A DNA stretch of 14,759 nt from assembly GCA_043101635.1 (NCBI GenBank), contig JBICIE010000197.1:1-14759 (forward strand), read 5' to 3'. The first letter of the stretch is position 1; every line of letters starts with the position of its first letter. This document shows, piece after piece, positions 6,209 to 14,172 of this stretch. The stretch is from CAYMJK01 sp043101635 (GTDB lineage Bacteria; Planctomycetota; Phycisphaerae; Phycisphaerales; UBA1924). The notes beneath the pieces were generated by a model, which searched no databases, was not told where the DNA came from, and saw only the letters and a list, made by a program, of their open reading frames with translations. The translations under genes and the position numbers were made by a program.

Positions 6209-7240
6209 ATGAACGACCGTGCTCAGCCGCTCGCTCCGACCGTGTCCTGCGAGATCCGATTTGAATCGATCGGCGGTCTCGGCGCGCACGCCGCGGGGCA
6301 GATCCTCGCGTCCGCGGCGGTGCTGCGACTGGGGCTCAACGGCGCCCACTTCTCTTCATACGGATCCGAGAAGAAGGGCTCGGCGGTCAAGTCGTACGTC
6401 CGGCTGACGGCGCCGGACAAGCCGATCCGCACCAGCGCCCCGATCGACGCCCCGGACTGCATCGTCGTGTTCCACACGGCGCTGCTGGCCAACCCGGTGA
6501 CGCTGGCGGGACTCAAGGCGGGCGGCACGCTCATCTACACCGGCCATCCGGAAGACCGGCCCGACCTGCTCAGGACCGTTTCGCGCGACGTGCGGGTGAT
6601 CCGGGTTGACGCCCAGCGCATCGCCAACGAGGAGAAGTCGCGACCCAACGCGGTGCTGCTCGGCGCACTGTGCGGCGCACTCGACCTGCTCGACACCAGG
6701 CAGGTCCTCGCCGAGCTCACCGCCGTCTTCGAGAAGAAGCACCCCGGCGCCGTGCCGCACAACACCCGCGCCTTCGAGCGGGGGCTGGCCGAGTGCGAAC
6801 TGATCGAGGGTCTGGCGGCCGGCGACGGCGACCTGCCGACCATGCGCCCCGGCCCGGTCTGGGGCTACGAGACGGCGCCGATCGGCGGGGTGATCCCGCT
6901 GGCGGGCAACACCATCACCAACAACCTTGCGACCTCGCGCGCCGGGTACATGCCCGTGTTCGACGACAGCAAGTGCATCCACTGCGGGCTGTGCGACATC
7001 GTCTGTCCGGACTACTGCATCGTCTGGGAGATCCTGGGCGACGCGCCGGTTCCGGAGGCGACGCGCATGCGGGGCATCGATTACAACTTCTGCAAGGGCT
7101 GCCAGCGCTGCGTCGAGACCTGTCCGACCGGCGCTCTGACCCGCGTGGAGGAGCAGCCGGGGATGGCCGACCGGCTGCGGGTTCCCATCTTCAATCGCAT
7201 CGGCGGCGGAACCGCAACTAACGGAGGCGCCCGTGTCTAG
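6209..7240 (+). CDS. Pyruvate:ferredoxin oxidoreductase, fused gamma-delta subunit
   Basis: The 343-residue protein joins two POR subunits. Residues about 10-195 are a gamma domain (IGGLGAHAAGQ, SSYGSEKKGSAV, a PNAVLLGALCGAL segment, and a final NTRAFERGLAE). After a linker, residues about 245-330 are a delta-type ferredoxin domain with two [4Fe-4S] motifs: C256-x2-C259-x2-C262-x3-C266, and C295-x2-C298-x2-C301-x3-C305. The domain carries electrons from the catalytic subunits to ferredoxin or a partner reductase. ATG at 6209 has GGAGG eight bases upstream; a longer frame from a TTG at 6149 is less likely. The stop lies eight bases inside the next gene, so it is coupled to the alpha-beta protein. 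It differs clearly from the stand-alone gamma protein encoded upstream. Confidence 0.92.
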   Translation: MNDRAQPLAPTVSCEIRFESIGGLGAHAAGQILASAAVLRLGLNGAHFSSYGSEKKGSAVKSYVRLTAPDKPIRTSAPIDAPDCIVVFHTALLANPVTLAGLKAGGTLIYTGHPEDRPDLLRTVSRDVRVIRVDAQRIANEEKSRPNAVLLGALCGALDLLDTRQVLAELTAVFEKKHPGAVPHNTRAFERGLAECELIEGLAAGDGDLPTMRPGPVWGYETAPIGGVIPLAGNTITNNLATSRAGYMPVFDDSKCIHCGLCDIVCPDYCIVWEILGDAPVPEATRMRGIDYNFCKGCQRCVETCPTGALTRVEEQPGMADRLRVPIFNRIGGGTATNGGARV

Positions 7241-9545
7241 CTCGATCCAGACCACGACCAATGGAGCCCTTGCGCAGCTCAACGGCGGATCGGTCCGCCA
7301 GCAGACGGACCTGAAGAGCGGCAACGAGGCGGCGGCGATGGCGGCCCGGGACATCGGCTTCCACGTGATGGGGTACTTCCCGATCACGCCCTCGACCGAG
7401 GTCGCCGAGAACCTGTCGCAGATGGCCGCCGACGGCGAGCACGAGATCTGCATGATCCCGGGCGACGGCGAGCACGGGGCCGCGGGCATCTGCTACGGCG
7501 CCTCGCTCGGCGGCGGGCGCGTGCTCAACGCGACCAGTTCGCAGGGGCTGCTGTTTGCGCTCGAGCAGTTGCCGGTGCAGAGCGGCACGCGGTCGCCGAT
7601 GGTGCTGGATGTCGCCACGCGGACGATCTCCGGACCGCTGGACATCCGCTGCGATCACTCGGACATCTACTTCGCGCTCAACACGGGCTGGATCATTCTG
7701 ATGGCCCGCGATCCGCAGGCGGTGTACGACATGAACTTCGCCGCCATCAAGATCGGCGAGCATCCGGATGTGCGGCTGCCGGTGATCGTGGCGTACGACG
7801 GGTTCTTCACGAGCCACCAGAAGCGGCGGCTCGAGGTCTTCGAAGATCTCGAACCGGTGCGGGCGTGGCTCGGTCAGTACGATGCGCCCTACACAGCGCT
7901 GGATCCGAAGCGCCCGGTCACCTTCGGGCCATACATGAACGATCCGGACCTGATCAACAACAAGGTCCAGTTGTCGATGGCGCAGGAAGCGGCCCGGCGC
8001 GTGATCCCGGGGATCTTCGCCGAACTGGCGGAGATGACCGGGCGGCACTACCCGGTGCTGGACAGCTACCGGATGGAGGACGCCGAGGCGGCGCTGGTGC
8101 TGATGAACTCCGCCGCCGAGACCGCCAAGGAGGTGGCCGACCGCTACCGCGAGCGTGGCATGAAGGTCGGCGTGGTGAGCCCCAACGTGCTGCGGCCGTT
8201 CCCGGCCGAGGAGTTTCGCCAGGCGCTTCGCACCGTGCCGGCCATCCTGGTCGGCGACCGGGGCGACTCGCCGGGGGCCGAGGGGGGCAACCTCTCCCTC
8301 GAGGTGCGCGCTGCCCTGCAGGTGGATCCGGAGAACGAGACGCTCGTCATCACCCGGATCTACGGCCTGGGCGGCAAGGATTTCGACGACACGGACGCCG
8401 AGATGTTCTTCGATGAGGCGCTGGAGGCGGCGCAGACGCGGCGGGTCGCGAAGCGCTTCGACTTCCACGGCGCCTACGCCGGCGACCCCGGGCGCAAGCC
8501 GCCGGTCGGGCTGCCGGTGATCGAGACGGCCGAACTCAACCGCGGCATGGTGCACGTGAAGCACAACGAGCGGACCGGGAAGCTCGAGGTCGAACTGGAG
8601 CCGTTCTGGGCCATGGTCGCCAAGCCCAACCGGATCGCTCCGGGCCACGGCGCCTGCCCGGGCTGCGGGATCTTCCCGGTGCTGCACCAGATGTTCTGCG
8701 CCCTGGAGGGCGATGTGGTGGTGCTGTTCCAGACCGGCTGCGCGATGGTGGTGACGACGGGGTATCCGAAGACCGCGCACCGCGTCACCTACATCCACAA
8801 CCTCTTCCAGAACGGCGCCGCGACGCTCTCGGGCCTGGTCGAGATGTACCACGAGCTGCTGCGGCGCAAGGAGCTTGAAGACGCCCACGACATCACGTTC
8901 GTGATGGTGTCGGGCGACGGCGGGATGGACATCGGGATGGGCCCGGCCCTGGGCACGGCGCACCGCAACCACCACATGATGATCCTGGAGTACGACAACC
9001 AGGGCTACATGAATACCGGGGCCCAGCAGTCGTACGCGACCCCGCGCGGACACCGGACGTCGACCAGCGAGGTCGGCAGCCGGCTGCACGGCAAACGCTT
9101 CCATCACAAGGACAGCGCCCAGATCTTCGCCGCGACGCACATCCCGTACGTCTTCACGGCGAGCGAAGGGTACCCCGAGGACTTCATGCGCAAGGTCGCC
9201 AAGGCCCAGTGGTACTGCAAGCGCGAGGGCATGGTCTACGGCAAGGTCCTGACTTCCTGCCCGCTCAACTGGCGCATGGGCGACGACGACTCGGTGGAAG
9301 TGCTGCAGGAGGCGATCGACTCGTGCTTCTTCCCGCTCTACGAGGTCGAGCACGGTCACACCACGATCACCTACGACCCCGACGCCCTCGGAAGGAAGCG
9401 CCCGGCACGCGACTGGCTGAAGAACATGGGCAAGACCCGCCACATGCTCAAGCCGGAGAACGCCGCAGACCTCGAAGCGCTCGAGGCAGAGATCGACCGT
9501 CGCTGGCGCCGCCTCAAGGCGATGCACGCGCACCCGGAGCTGTAA
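7233..9545 (+). CDS. Pyruvate:ferredoxin oxidoreductase, fused alpha-beta subunit
   Basis: This 770-residue catalytic protein converts pyruvate and CoA to acetyl-CoA and CO2, reducing ferredoxin. Residues about 28-265 are the alpha domain with YFPITPSTE (48-56), a substrate-binding-type arginine R130 in RTISGPLDI, the DHSD segment and DGFFTSH (from 189). Residues about 287-390 are the alpha C-terminal domain. The beta domain starts near 470. It has cysteines C475 and C478 (GACPGCG), C503 (TGCAMV) and C676 (SCPLNW) for the proximal [4Fe-4S] cluster, and the thiamine diphosphate motif GDGGMD (561-566) with YDNQGYMNTG (587-596). The NTG followed by ATP resembles pyruvate-specific PorB. The GTG start has GGAGG five bases upstream and overlaps the previous gene. 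The alpha-beta fusion is less common than separate subunits or the single-chain enzyme. Pyruvate is the best-supported substrate; other 2-oxoacids are not excluded. Confidence 0.93.
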   Translation: MSSSIQTTTNGALAQLNGGSVRQQTDLKSGNEAAAMAARDIGFHVMGYFPITPSTEVAENLSQMAADGEHEICMIPGDGEHGAAGICYGASLGGGRVLNATSSQGLLFALEQLPVQSGTRSPMVLDVATRTISGPLDIRCDHSDIYFALNTGWIILMARDPQAVYDMNFAAIKIGEHPDVRLPVIVAYDGFFTSHQKRRLEVFEDLEPVRAWLGQYDAPYTALDPKRPVTFGPYMNDPDLINNKVQLSMAQEAARRVIPGIFAELAEMTGRHYPVLDSYRMEDAEAALVLMNSAAETAKEVADRYRERGMKVGVVSPNVLRPFPAEEFRQALRTVPAILVGDRGDSPGAEGGNLSLEVRAALQVDPENETLVITRIYGLGGKDFDDTDAEMFFDEALEAAQTRRVAKRFDFHGAYAGDPGRKPPVGLPVIETAELNRGMVHVKHNERTGKLEVELEPFWAMVAKPNRIAPGHGACPGCGIFPVLHQMFCALEGDVVVLFQTGCAMVVTTGYPKTAHRVTYIHNLFQNGAATLSGLVEMYHELLRRKELEDAHDITFVMVSGDGGMDIGMGPALGTAHRNHHMMILEYDNQGYMNTGAQQSYATPRGHRTSTSEVGSRLHGKRFHHKDSAQIFAATHIPYVFTASEGYPEDFMRKVAKAQWYCKREGMVYGKVLTSCPLNWRMGDDDSVEVLQEAIDSCFFPLYEVEHGHTTITYDPDALGRKRPARDWLKNMGKTRHMLKPENAADLEALEAEIDRRWRRLKAMHAHPEL

Positions 9546-9548
9546 GCC

Positions 9549-10391
9549 ATGCCGAGAGTCATCACCAAGCAGCAGATCACGCCGGTGACGCGCAAGTACG
9601 TCGTCGACGCGCCGCTCATCGCACGCTCGGCACAGCCGGGACAGTTCGTCATCGTCCGCGTGCGGGAGCACGGCGAGCGCATCCCCCTGACGATCGCCGA
9701 CTACGACCGCGAGGCCGGTACGGTGACCATCGTGGTGCAGGAGGTCGGCGCCACCACGCACATGCTCGCCGGGATCCCCGAGGGCGGCGAGATCCAGGAC
9801 ATGCTGGGGCCGCTGGGCGAGGCCGCCAACATCCCGCCGAGCGGACATCTCGTCGGCGTCGGCGGCGGGTACGGGGCCGCCGCCCTGACGTGCATCATGC
9901 GCGAGGCCACCCGGCGCGGCGACAAGACGACGCTCATCATGGGCGCGCGCACCAGGGACCTGCTCATCCTCGAGGATGAGCTGCGCCAGGCCTGCAACAA
10001 CGTCAAGGTCTGCACCGACGACGGTTCGAAGGGCTTCAAGGGCTTCGTCACCGAGCGGCTCGCGCAGCTCATCGAGGGCCAGGGCCCGGGTAAGCCGGAG
10101 CAGGTGGTCGCCATCGGGCCCATGGGCATGATGCGGGCCGTCGCCGAGACGACGCGGCCCTACGGGATCCCGACCCACGTCTCCATGGACCCGGTCATGG
10201 TGGACGGCACCGGCATGTGCGGCGGCTGCCGCATCACCGTCGGGGGCGAGCAGCGGTTTGCGTGCGTGGACGGACCGATGTTCGACGGCCATCTGGTGGA
10301 CTTCGACGAGGCGGTCCGCCGGCGCAAGATGTATGAAAAGGAAGAGGCGCTGGCCGTCACCTGCCAGCGCAATCCAGCGGGAGGCGCCTGA
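9549..10391 (+). CDS. nfnA: NfnA/SudB-type ferredoxin-NAD(P) reductase small subunit
   Basis: The 280-residue protein is a PyrK-like flavoprotein, the small subunit of NfnAB or the related sulfide dehydrogenase SudAB. It has an FAD-binding barrel with GERIPLTIADYD (42-53), a nucleotide-binding GVGGGYGAAA (103-112), and a C-terminal [2Fe-2S] site with D219, C224, C227 and C239. NfnA is known to hold this cluster by three cysteines and one aspartate, and all four positions are present. In Nfn this subunit handles NAD(H). The length fits the family. The ATG lies three bases after the alpha-beta stop, with GGAG nine bases upstream inside the previous gene. Its stop overlaps the start of nfnB by one base. 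Position in the operon suggests it passes electrons from the oxidoreductase to the pyridine nucleotide pool. Confidence 0.9.
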   Translation: MPRVITKQQITPVTRKYVVDAPLIARSAQPGQFVIVRVREHGERIPLTIADYDREAGTVTIVVQEVGATTHMLAGIPEGGEIQDMLGPLGEAANIPPSGHLVGVGGGYGAAALTCIMREATRRGDKTTLIMGARTRDLLILEDELRQACNNVKVCTDDGSKGFKGFVTERLAQLIEGQGPGKPEQVVAIGPMGMMRAVAETTRPYGIPTHVSMDPVMVDGTGMCGGCRITVGGEQRFACVDGPMFDGHLVDFDEAVRRRKMYEKEEALAVTCQRNPAGGA

Positions 10392-11803
10392 TGCCTGTCA
10401 AGCGGACCGACAAGACCGCGATGCCCGAGCGCGACCCCAAGCAGCGGGCCCGTGACTTCAAAGAGGTCAACGAGGGGTACAGCGACGAACATGCGCTCTT
10501 CGAGGCGGAGCGCTGCCTGCGCTGCCAGGATCCGGTGTGCATCCAGGGGTGCCCGGTGCAGGTGCCGATCGACAAGTTCATCCACCGCGTCGCCGCACGC
10601 GACCTGGAGGGCGCCGCGAAGATCCTGCATGACGCCAACCCGCTGTCGGCCATCTGCGGACGCGTCTGCCCGCAGGAGATGCAGTGCGAGTTGAACTGCC
10701 ACATGGGCAACCGCTTCCGCCCGGTGGCGATCGGCCATCTGGAGCGCTACGTCTCCGACTGGGTCCAGTCGCGGCCCGTCGCGACCAACCACGAGGTCAG
10801 GAAGCCCTGGCGCAAGGAGAAGGTCGCGATCGTCGGCTCCGGGCCCTCCGGCCTGGTGTGCGCCGGCGAGTTGGCCCGGCTCGGCCACCCGGTGACGGTG
10901 TTCGAGGCGCTGCACGCCCCCGGCGGGGTGCTGCGCTACGGCATTCCCGAGTTCCGCCTGCCGAACCGCGTCCTGGACAACGAACTGGCGGGGCTGCGGC
11001 GCATCGGCGTCGAGTTCGTCAACAACGTGATCATCGGCAAGACCCTCACGCTCGACCAGCTCTTCGACGAGCAGGGATTCTCGGCGGTGTTCATCGGCAC
11101 GGGCGCCGGGCTGCCGAAGTTCATGAACATCCCCGGCGAAGGCCTCAACGGCGTCTATTCGGCCAACGAGTTCCTGACGCGCATCAACCTGATGGAGGCC
11201 TCCGCCTTCCCGCACGCCGACACGCCCATGAAGGTCGGCAAGCGCGTCGCCGTCATCGGCTCGGGCAACACCGCCATGGACTGCGTCCGCTCGGCCCTGC
11301 GCATGGGCGCCGAGGAGGCGCTGGTCGTCTACCGGCGCAGCGAGAAGGAGATGACGGCGCGCGTCGAGGAATACCACCACGCCATCCAGGAAGGCGTGGT
11401 CTTCCACTGGCTGACCAACCCGATCGAGGTGCTCGGCAACGACGGGGGCTGGGTCACCGGCCTCAAGTGCGTGAAGATGCAGCTCGGCGAGCCGGACGAG
11501 TCCGGCCGGGCCCGGCCCATCCCGATCGAGGGCTCCGAGTTCGTGATGCCGGTGGACAACGTGGTGCTCTCCATCGGCACGACGCCCAATCCACTGCTGA
11601 CGCGGGCCAACAAGGACATCAAGACGACAAGGTGGGGCGGGCTCGTGATCGACGAGAAGACCGGTGAGACCTCCCGGCGGCGCGTCTACGCCGGCGGCGA
11701 CGCCGTCACCGGGGCCGCTACAGTCATCCTCGCCGCCGGCGCCGGCACGCGCGCCGCCCAGGCCATCCACGACGACCTGGTGAAGGACAACGGGCAGGTC
11801 TAG
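10391..11803 (+). CDS. nfnB: NfnB/GltD-type NADPH-dependent oxidoreductase large subunit
   Basis: The 470-residue protein belongs to the glutamate synthase small chain family and has the size of NfnB. The N-terminal ferredoxin-like domain holds two [4Fe-4S] sites (C42, C45, C50, C54 and C89, C93, C99, C103). FAD binding is shown by VAIVGSGPSG (145-154) and NADP(H) binding by VAVIGSGNTAMD (from 286) followed by VVYRRSEKEMTAR, whose two arginines fit the NADP 2'-phosphate. A C-terminal AGGDAVTGAATV completes the FAD site. With NfnA it could do electron-bifurcating transhydrogenation: reduced ferredoxin plus NADH reduce two NADP+. A glutamate synthase role is unlikely because no large subunit is nearby and nfnA is. 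The gene starts at a TGATG overlap with nfnA and has GGGAGG six bases upstream. Confidence 0.9.
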   Translation: MPVKRTDKTAMPERDPKQRARDFKEVNEGYSDEHALFEAERCLRCQDPVCIQGCPVQVPIDKFIHRVAARDLEGAAKILHDANPLSAICGRVCPQEMQCELNCHMGNRFRPVAIGHLERYVSDWVQSRPVATNHEVRKPWRKEKVAIVGSGPSGLVCAGELARLGHPVTVFEALHAPGGVLRYGIPEFRLPNRVLDNELAGLRRIGVEFVNNVIIGKTLTLDQLFDEQGFSAVFIGTGAGLPKFMNIPGEGLNGVYSANEFLTRINLMEASAFPHADTPMKVGKRVAVIGSGNTAMDCVRSALRMGAEEALVVYRRSEKEMTARVEEYHHAIQEGVVFHWLTNPIEVLGNDGGWVTGLKCVKMQLGEPDESGRARPIPIEGSEFVMPVDNVVLSIGTTPNPLLTRANKDIKTTRWGGLVIDEKTGETSRRRVYAGGDAVTGAATVILAAGAGTRAAQAIHDDLVKDNGQV

Positions 11804-11838
11804 CGGCCGCGCTGCGGCGCCTGCCCACCGGGAGATGA

Positions 11839-11860
11839 GCCCCGCTCGACCGACCGGGGC
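11839..11860 (+). other. GC-rich hairpin after the POR-Nfn operon
   Basis: GCCCCG (11839-11844) pairs with CGGGGC (11855-11860) around a 10-nt loop, 36 bases after the nfnB stop. No T-run follows, so it is a weak terminator or attenuator candidate only. Confidence 0.25.
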
Positions 11861-11946
11861 GTGCGCGCGTGGGCGCATCGAAGCAGCAGTCTCGATCGCG
11901 TTCCCCGCGCGCCGCCGTGCGCCGGGAGTTCCGGAGCGCCAGCGCC

Positions 11947-14112
11947 ATGACAACCGAATACAGGCCGCAGAAGCCGCGCGTACCTCAGAGCGATCCGCTC
12001 GGGGAGCCGTTCGACCTGGAGACGTACCAGATCGCCCCCACCTTCGAGGAGCTTCCGCCCCTTCCGGAGAACGCCACGCCGGAGGAGAAGGACCACTTCT
12101 GGTACACCCACATCTACCGGGGCGACCGCGTGCCGCAGCTCACGCTGCGGGCCGTCCTCATGGGCGCCGCCCTCGGGATGGCGATGTCCATCTCCAACCT
12201 CTACACCACCATCAAGCTGGGGTGGGCCTTCGGGGTCGCCATCACGGCCTGCATCCTCTCGTTCGTCATCTGGAACAGCCTGCGGGCCGTCAGCGGCCAC
12301 CGGCTCTCGAAGATGTCGATCCTCGAGAACAACTGCATGCAGTCGACGGCGTCGGCGGCGGGGTACTCGACCGGCGGCACCATCGGCACCGCCTTCGGCG
12401 CCCTGCTGCTGATTCAGCGGGAGCACTTCGCGTGGTACTGGGTCGCGCCGTTCGTGCTGCTGACCGCGGCGCTGGGCGTCTTCATCGCCGTGCCCATGAA
12501 GCGGCAGATGATCAACCACGAGCAGCTCAAGTTCCCCTCCGGCATCGCTGCCGCGACCACGCTGCGCTCGCTGTACTCCCAGGGCAAGGAGGCGGCCCAG
12601 AAGGCCAACGCCCTCATCGCCGCCCTGTTCATCGGCATGGGGCTGGCGCTGTACCGCACCTACCCCGCGGTGCTCGAGGCCCTGCACGAGGTCGGCAAGA
12701 TCAAGGACGAGACGCTCGCGCGGTTCTCCGCCTGGCCCTACCGCATGCCCGAGCTGCTGAACTGGCCGACCACCTGGCTCAGCGGCAGGTTCGAGAACAT
12801 CGCCGTGCGCACCTGGGGCTTCGAGCCCAGCCTGCTGCTGGTGGCGGCGGGCATGATCGTCGGACTGCGGGTCTCGCTGTCGATGCTGCTCGGCTCGGCC
12901 CTGCTGTTCTTCGTCTTTGCGCCGATGATGCTCAACATCGACCTGCAGAACCTGACCGCGCATCCCGAGTACGTCGAAGCGATCCGGGCCGCGCCGGCCG
13001 AGGATCCCTACGGCATCAACGAGCTGTACGTCCCGGCCATCAAGGAGATCGGTCAGTTCATCCGCGCTGGCGGCGACATCGAGCAGATCGGCGCTGCCGG
13101 CAGCACGTTCGGCTTCTACCCCGTCAACTGGGCCCTCTGGGGCGGCACATCCATCATGGTGTTCTCGAGCCTCACCGCGGTGGCGATGGGCTGGAAGACC
13201 ATCGTGCGGGCCTTCCGCGGCGGGCAGGCCGCCGCTGGAGCCTCCCAGGCGGATCTCGCCGAGATGAAGAAGATCGAGGTGCCGACCTCCTGGTTCATCG
13301 CCGGCATGATTCCGATCACCATCGGCATCGTCGTGCTGATGATGCTGGCGTTCCAGATGTCCTGGTGGCTCGGGCTCATCTCGGTGGTCATGACCTATCC
13401 GATTGCGCTGGTCTGCTGCCGCGCCACCGGCGAGACCGACACCACGCCAATCGGCGCCATGGGCAAGGTGACCCAGCTCGTCTACGCCGTGCTGGCCAAG
13501 GGCAACATCGTGGTGAACCTGATGTCGGCGGGCACGACCGCCGCGGCCGGCGGCTCGTCGGCCGACCTGCTGACCGACCTCAAGAGCGGCTACCTGCTCG
13601 GCGCCAACCCGCGCAAGCAGTTCCTGGCCCAGTTCTTCGGCATCTTCTTCGGGACGCTGATCATCGTGCCGGCGTGGTACCTGATGGTCCCGGACGCCGA
13701 GACCTTCGACAAGTTCAATCCCCCGGCCGCGAAGATGTGGGAGGCGGTGGCCCGGGCCCTGACGCAAGGGCTGCACTCGATCCCGCAGACGGCCCAGATC
13801 GCGATCCTGGTCGGCGGGCTGGTCGGCATCGCCCTGCCGCTGATCCAGGGCTCGGTGCCCCCGAAGTACCGCAAGTACGTGCCCTCGGCCATGGGCCTGG
13901 GCCTGGCCTGGGTCGTTCCCTGGTACAACGCCCTTGGTTTCGCCATCGGCGCCGTCATCGCGTGGCTGTGGTCGGTGGCGGACAAGAAGCGGGCCGAGAA
14001 GTTCACCATCCCGATCGCCTCAGGCGTCGTTGCCGGCGAAGCGCTGATGGCCGCGCTGGTGGCGATCACCGCGACGGTGATCGGCTTCGTATTCGTCTCC
14101 GGCCACGGATGA
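11947..14112 (+). CDS. OPT-family oligopeptide/metal-chelate transporter
   Basis: The 721-residue integral inner-membrane protein belongs to the oligopeptide transporter (OPT) family, proton-coupled importers of small peptides or metal chelates. A polar, proline-rich N-terminal segment of about 60 residues precedes many hydrophobic helices. Family signatures include SNLYTTIKLGW (83-93), KFPSGIAAATTLRS (195-208), CRATGETDTTPIGAMGKVTQL around 491-511, and AGEALMAAL (696-704). A hydrophilic segment at about 335-390 interrupts the helices and may be an external loop. The ATG at 11947 with GGAG ten bases upstream was preferred over an in-frame GTG at 11869, which would add 26 arginine/serine-rich residues unlike the family. 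It follows nfnB after 143 bp, so it may have its own promoter, although none is visible. Substrate is not readable. Confidence 0.93.
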   Translation: MTTEYRPQKPRVPQSDPLGEPFDLETYQIAPTFEELPPLPENATPEEKDHFWYTHIYRGDRVPQLTLRAVLMGAALGMAMSISNLYTTIKLGWAFGVAITACILSFVIWNSLRAVSGHRLSKMSILENNCMQSTASAAGYSTGGTIGTAFGALLLIQREHFAWYWVAPFVLLTAALGVFIAVPMKRQMINHEQLKFPSGIAAATTLRSLYSQGKEAAQKANALIAALFIGMGLALYRTYPAVLEALHEVGKIKDETLARFSAWPYRMPELLNWPTTWLSGRFENIAVRTWGFEPSLLLVAAGMIVGLRVSLSMLLGSALLFFVFAPMMLNIDLQNLTAHPEYVEAIRAAPAEDPYGINELYVPAIKEIGQFIRAGGDIEQIGAAGSTFGFYPVNWALWGGTSIMVFSSLTAVAMGWKTIVRAFRGGQAAAGASQADLAEMKKIEVPTSWFIAGMIPITIGIVVLMMLAFQMSWWLGLISVVMTYPIALVCCRATGETDTTPIGAMGKVTQLVYAVLAKGNIVVNLMSAGTTAAAGGSSADLLTDLKSGYLLGANPRKQFLAQFFGIFFGTLIIVPAWYLMVPDAETFDKFNPPAAKMWEAVARALTQGLHSIPQTAQIAILVGGLVGIALPLIQGSVPPKYRKYVPSAMGLGLAWVVPWYNALGFAIGAVIAWLWSVADKKRAEKFTIPIASGVVAGEALMAALVAITATVIGFVFVSGHG

Positions 14113-14150
14113 GCCCGGGTCGCAGGTCGAGCCCGCTGGCCGCGGCAAAG

Positions 14151-14164
14151 TTGGCCACTACAAT
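14151..14164 (+). promoter_or_regulatory. Candidate promoter of a leaderless lipoprotein gene
   Basis: TTGGCCACTACAAT ends eight bases before the ATG at 14173. The TACAAT hexamer is a good -10, and no Shine-Dalgarno sequence precedes the ATG, suggesting a leaderless or near-leaderless transcript. The 14-mer matches the one at 5253-5266 in 11 positions. Confidence 0.5.
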
Positions 14165-14172
14165 CGACCCCC

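Noticed and set aside
5838..6212. A 124-codon plus-strand frame across the gap between the gamma genes.
   Set aside because: It overlaps the end of the gamma gene, is arginine/alanine-rich, has no ribosome site and resembles no family.
7218..10292. A 1024-codon open frame on the minus strand opposite the alpha-beta and nfnA genes.
   Set aside because: It mirrors genes with clear catalytic motifs, has low-complexity H/R/D/V-rich composition and no recognisable domain. It results from strong GC bias at third codon positions.
11869..11946. N-terminal extension of the OPT protein from a GTG at 11869.
   Set aside because: The 26 added residues are arginine/serine-rich and lack a ribosome site, while the ATG at 11947 has GGAG at good spacing.
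11800..13776. A 658-codon minus-strand frame opposite the OPT gene, and a similar 597-codon frame at 10160-11953.
   Set aside because: Both are antisense to well-supported genes and have repetitive H/G/R/D composition typical of shadow frames.
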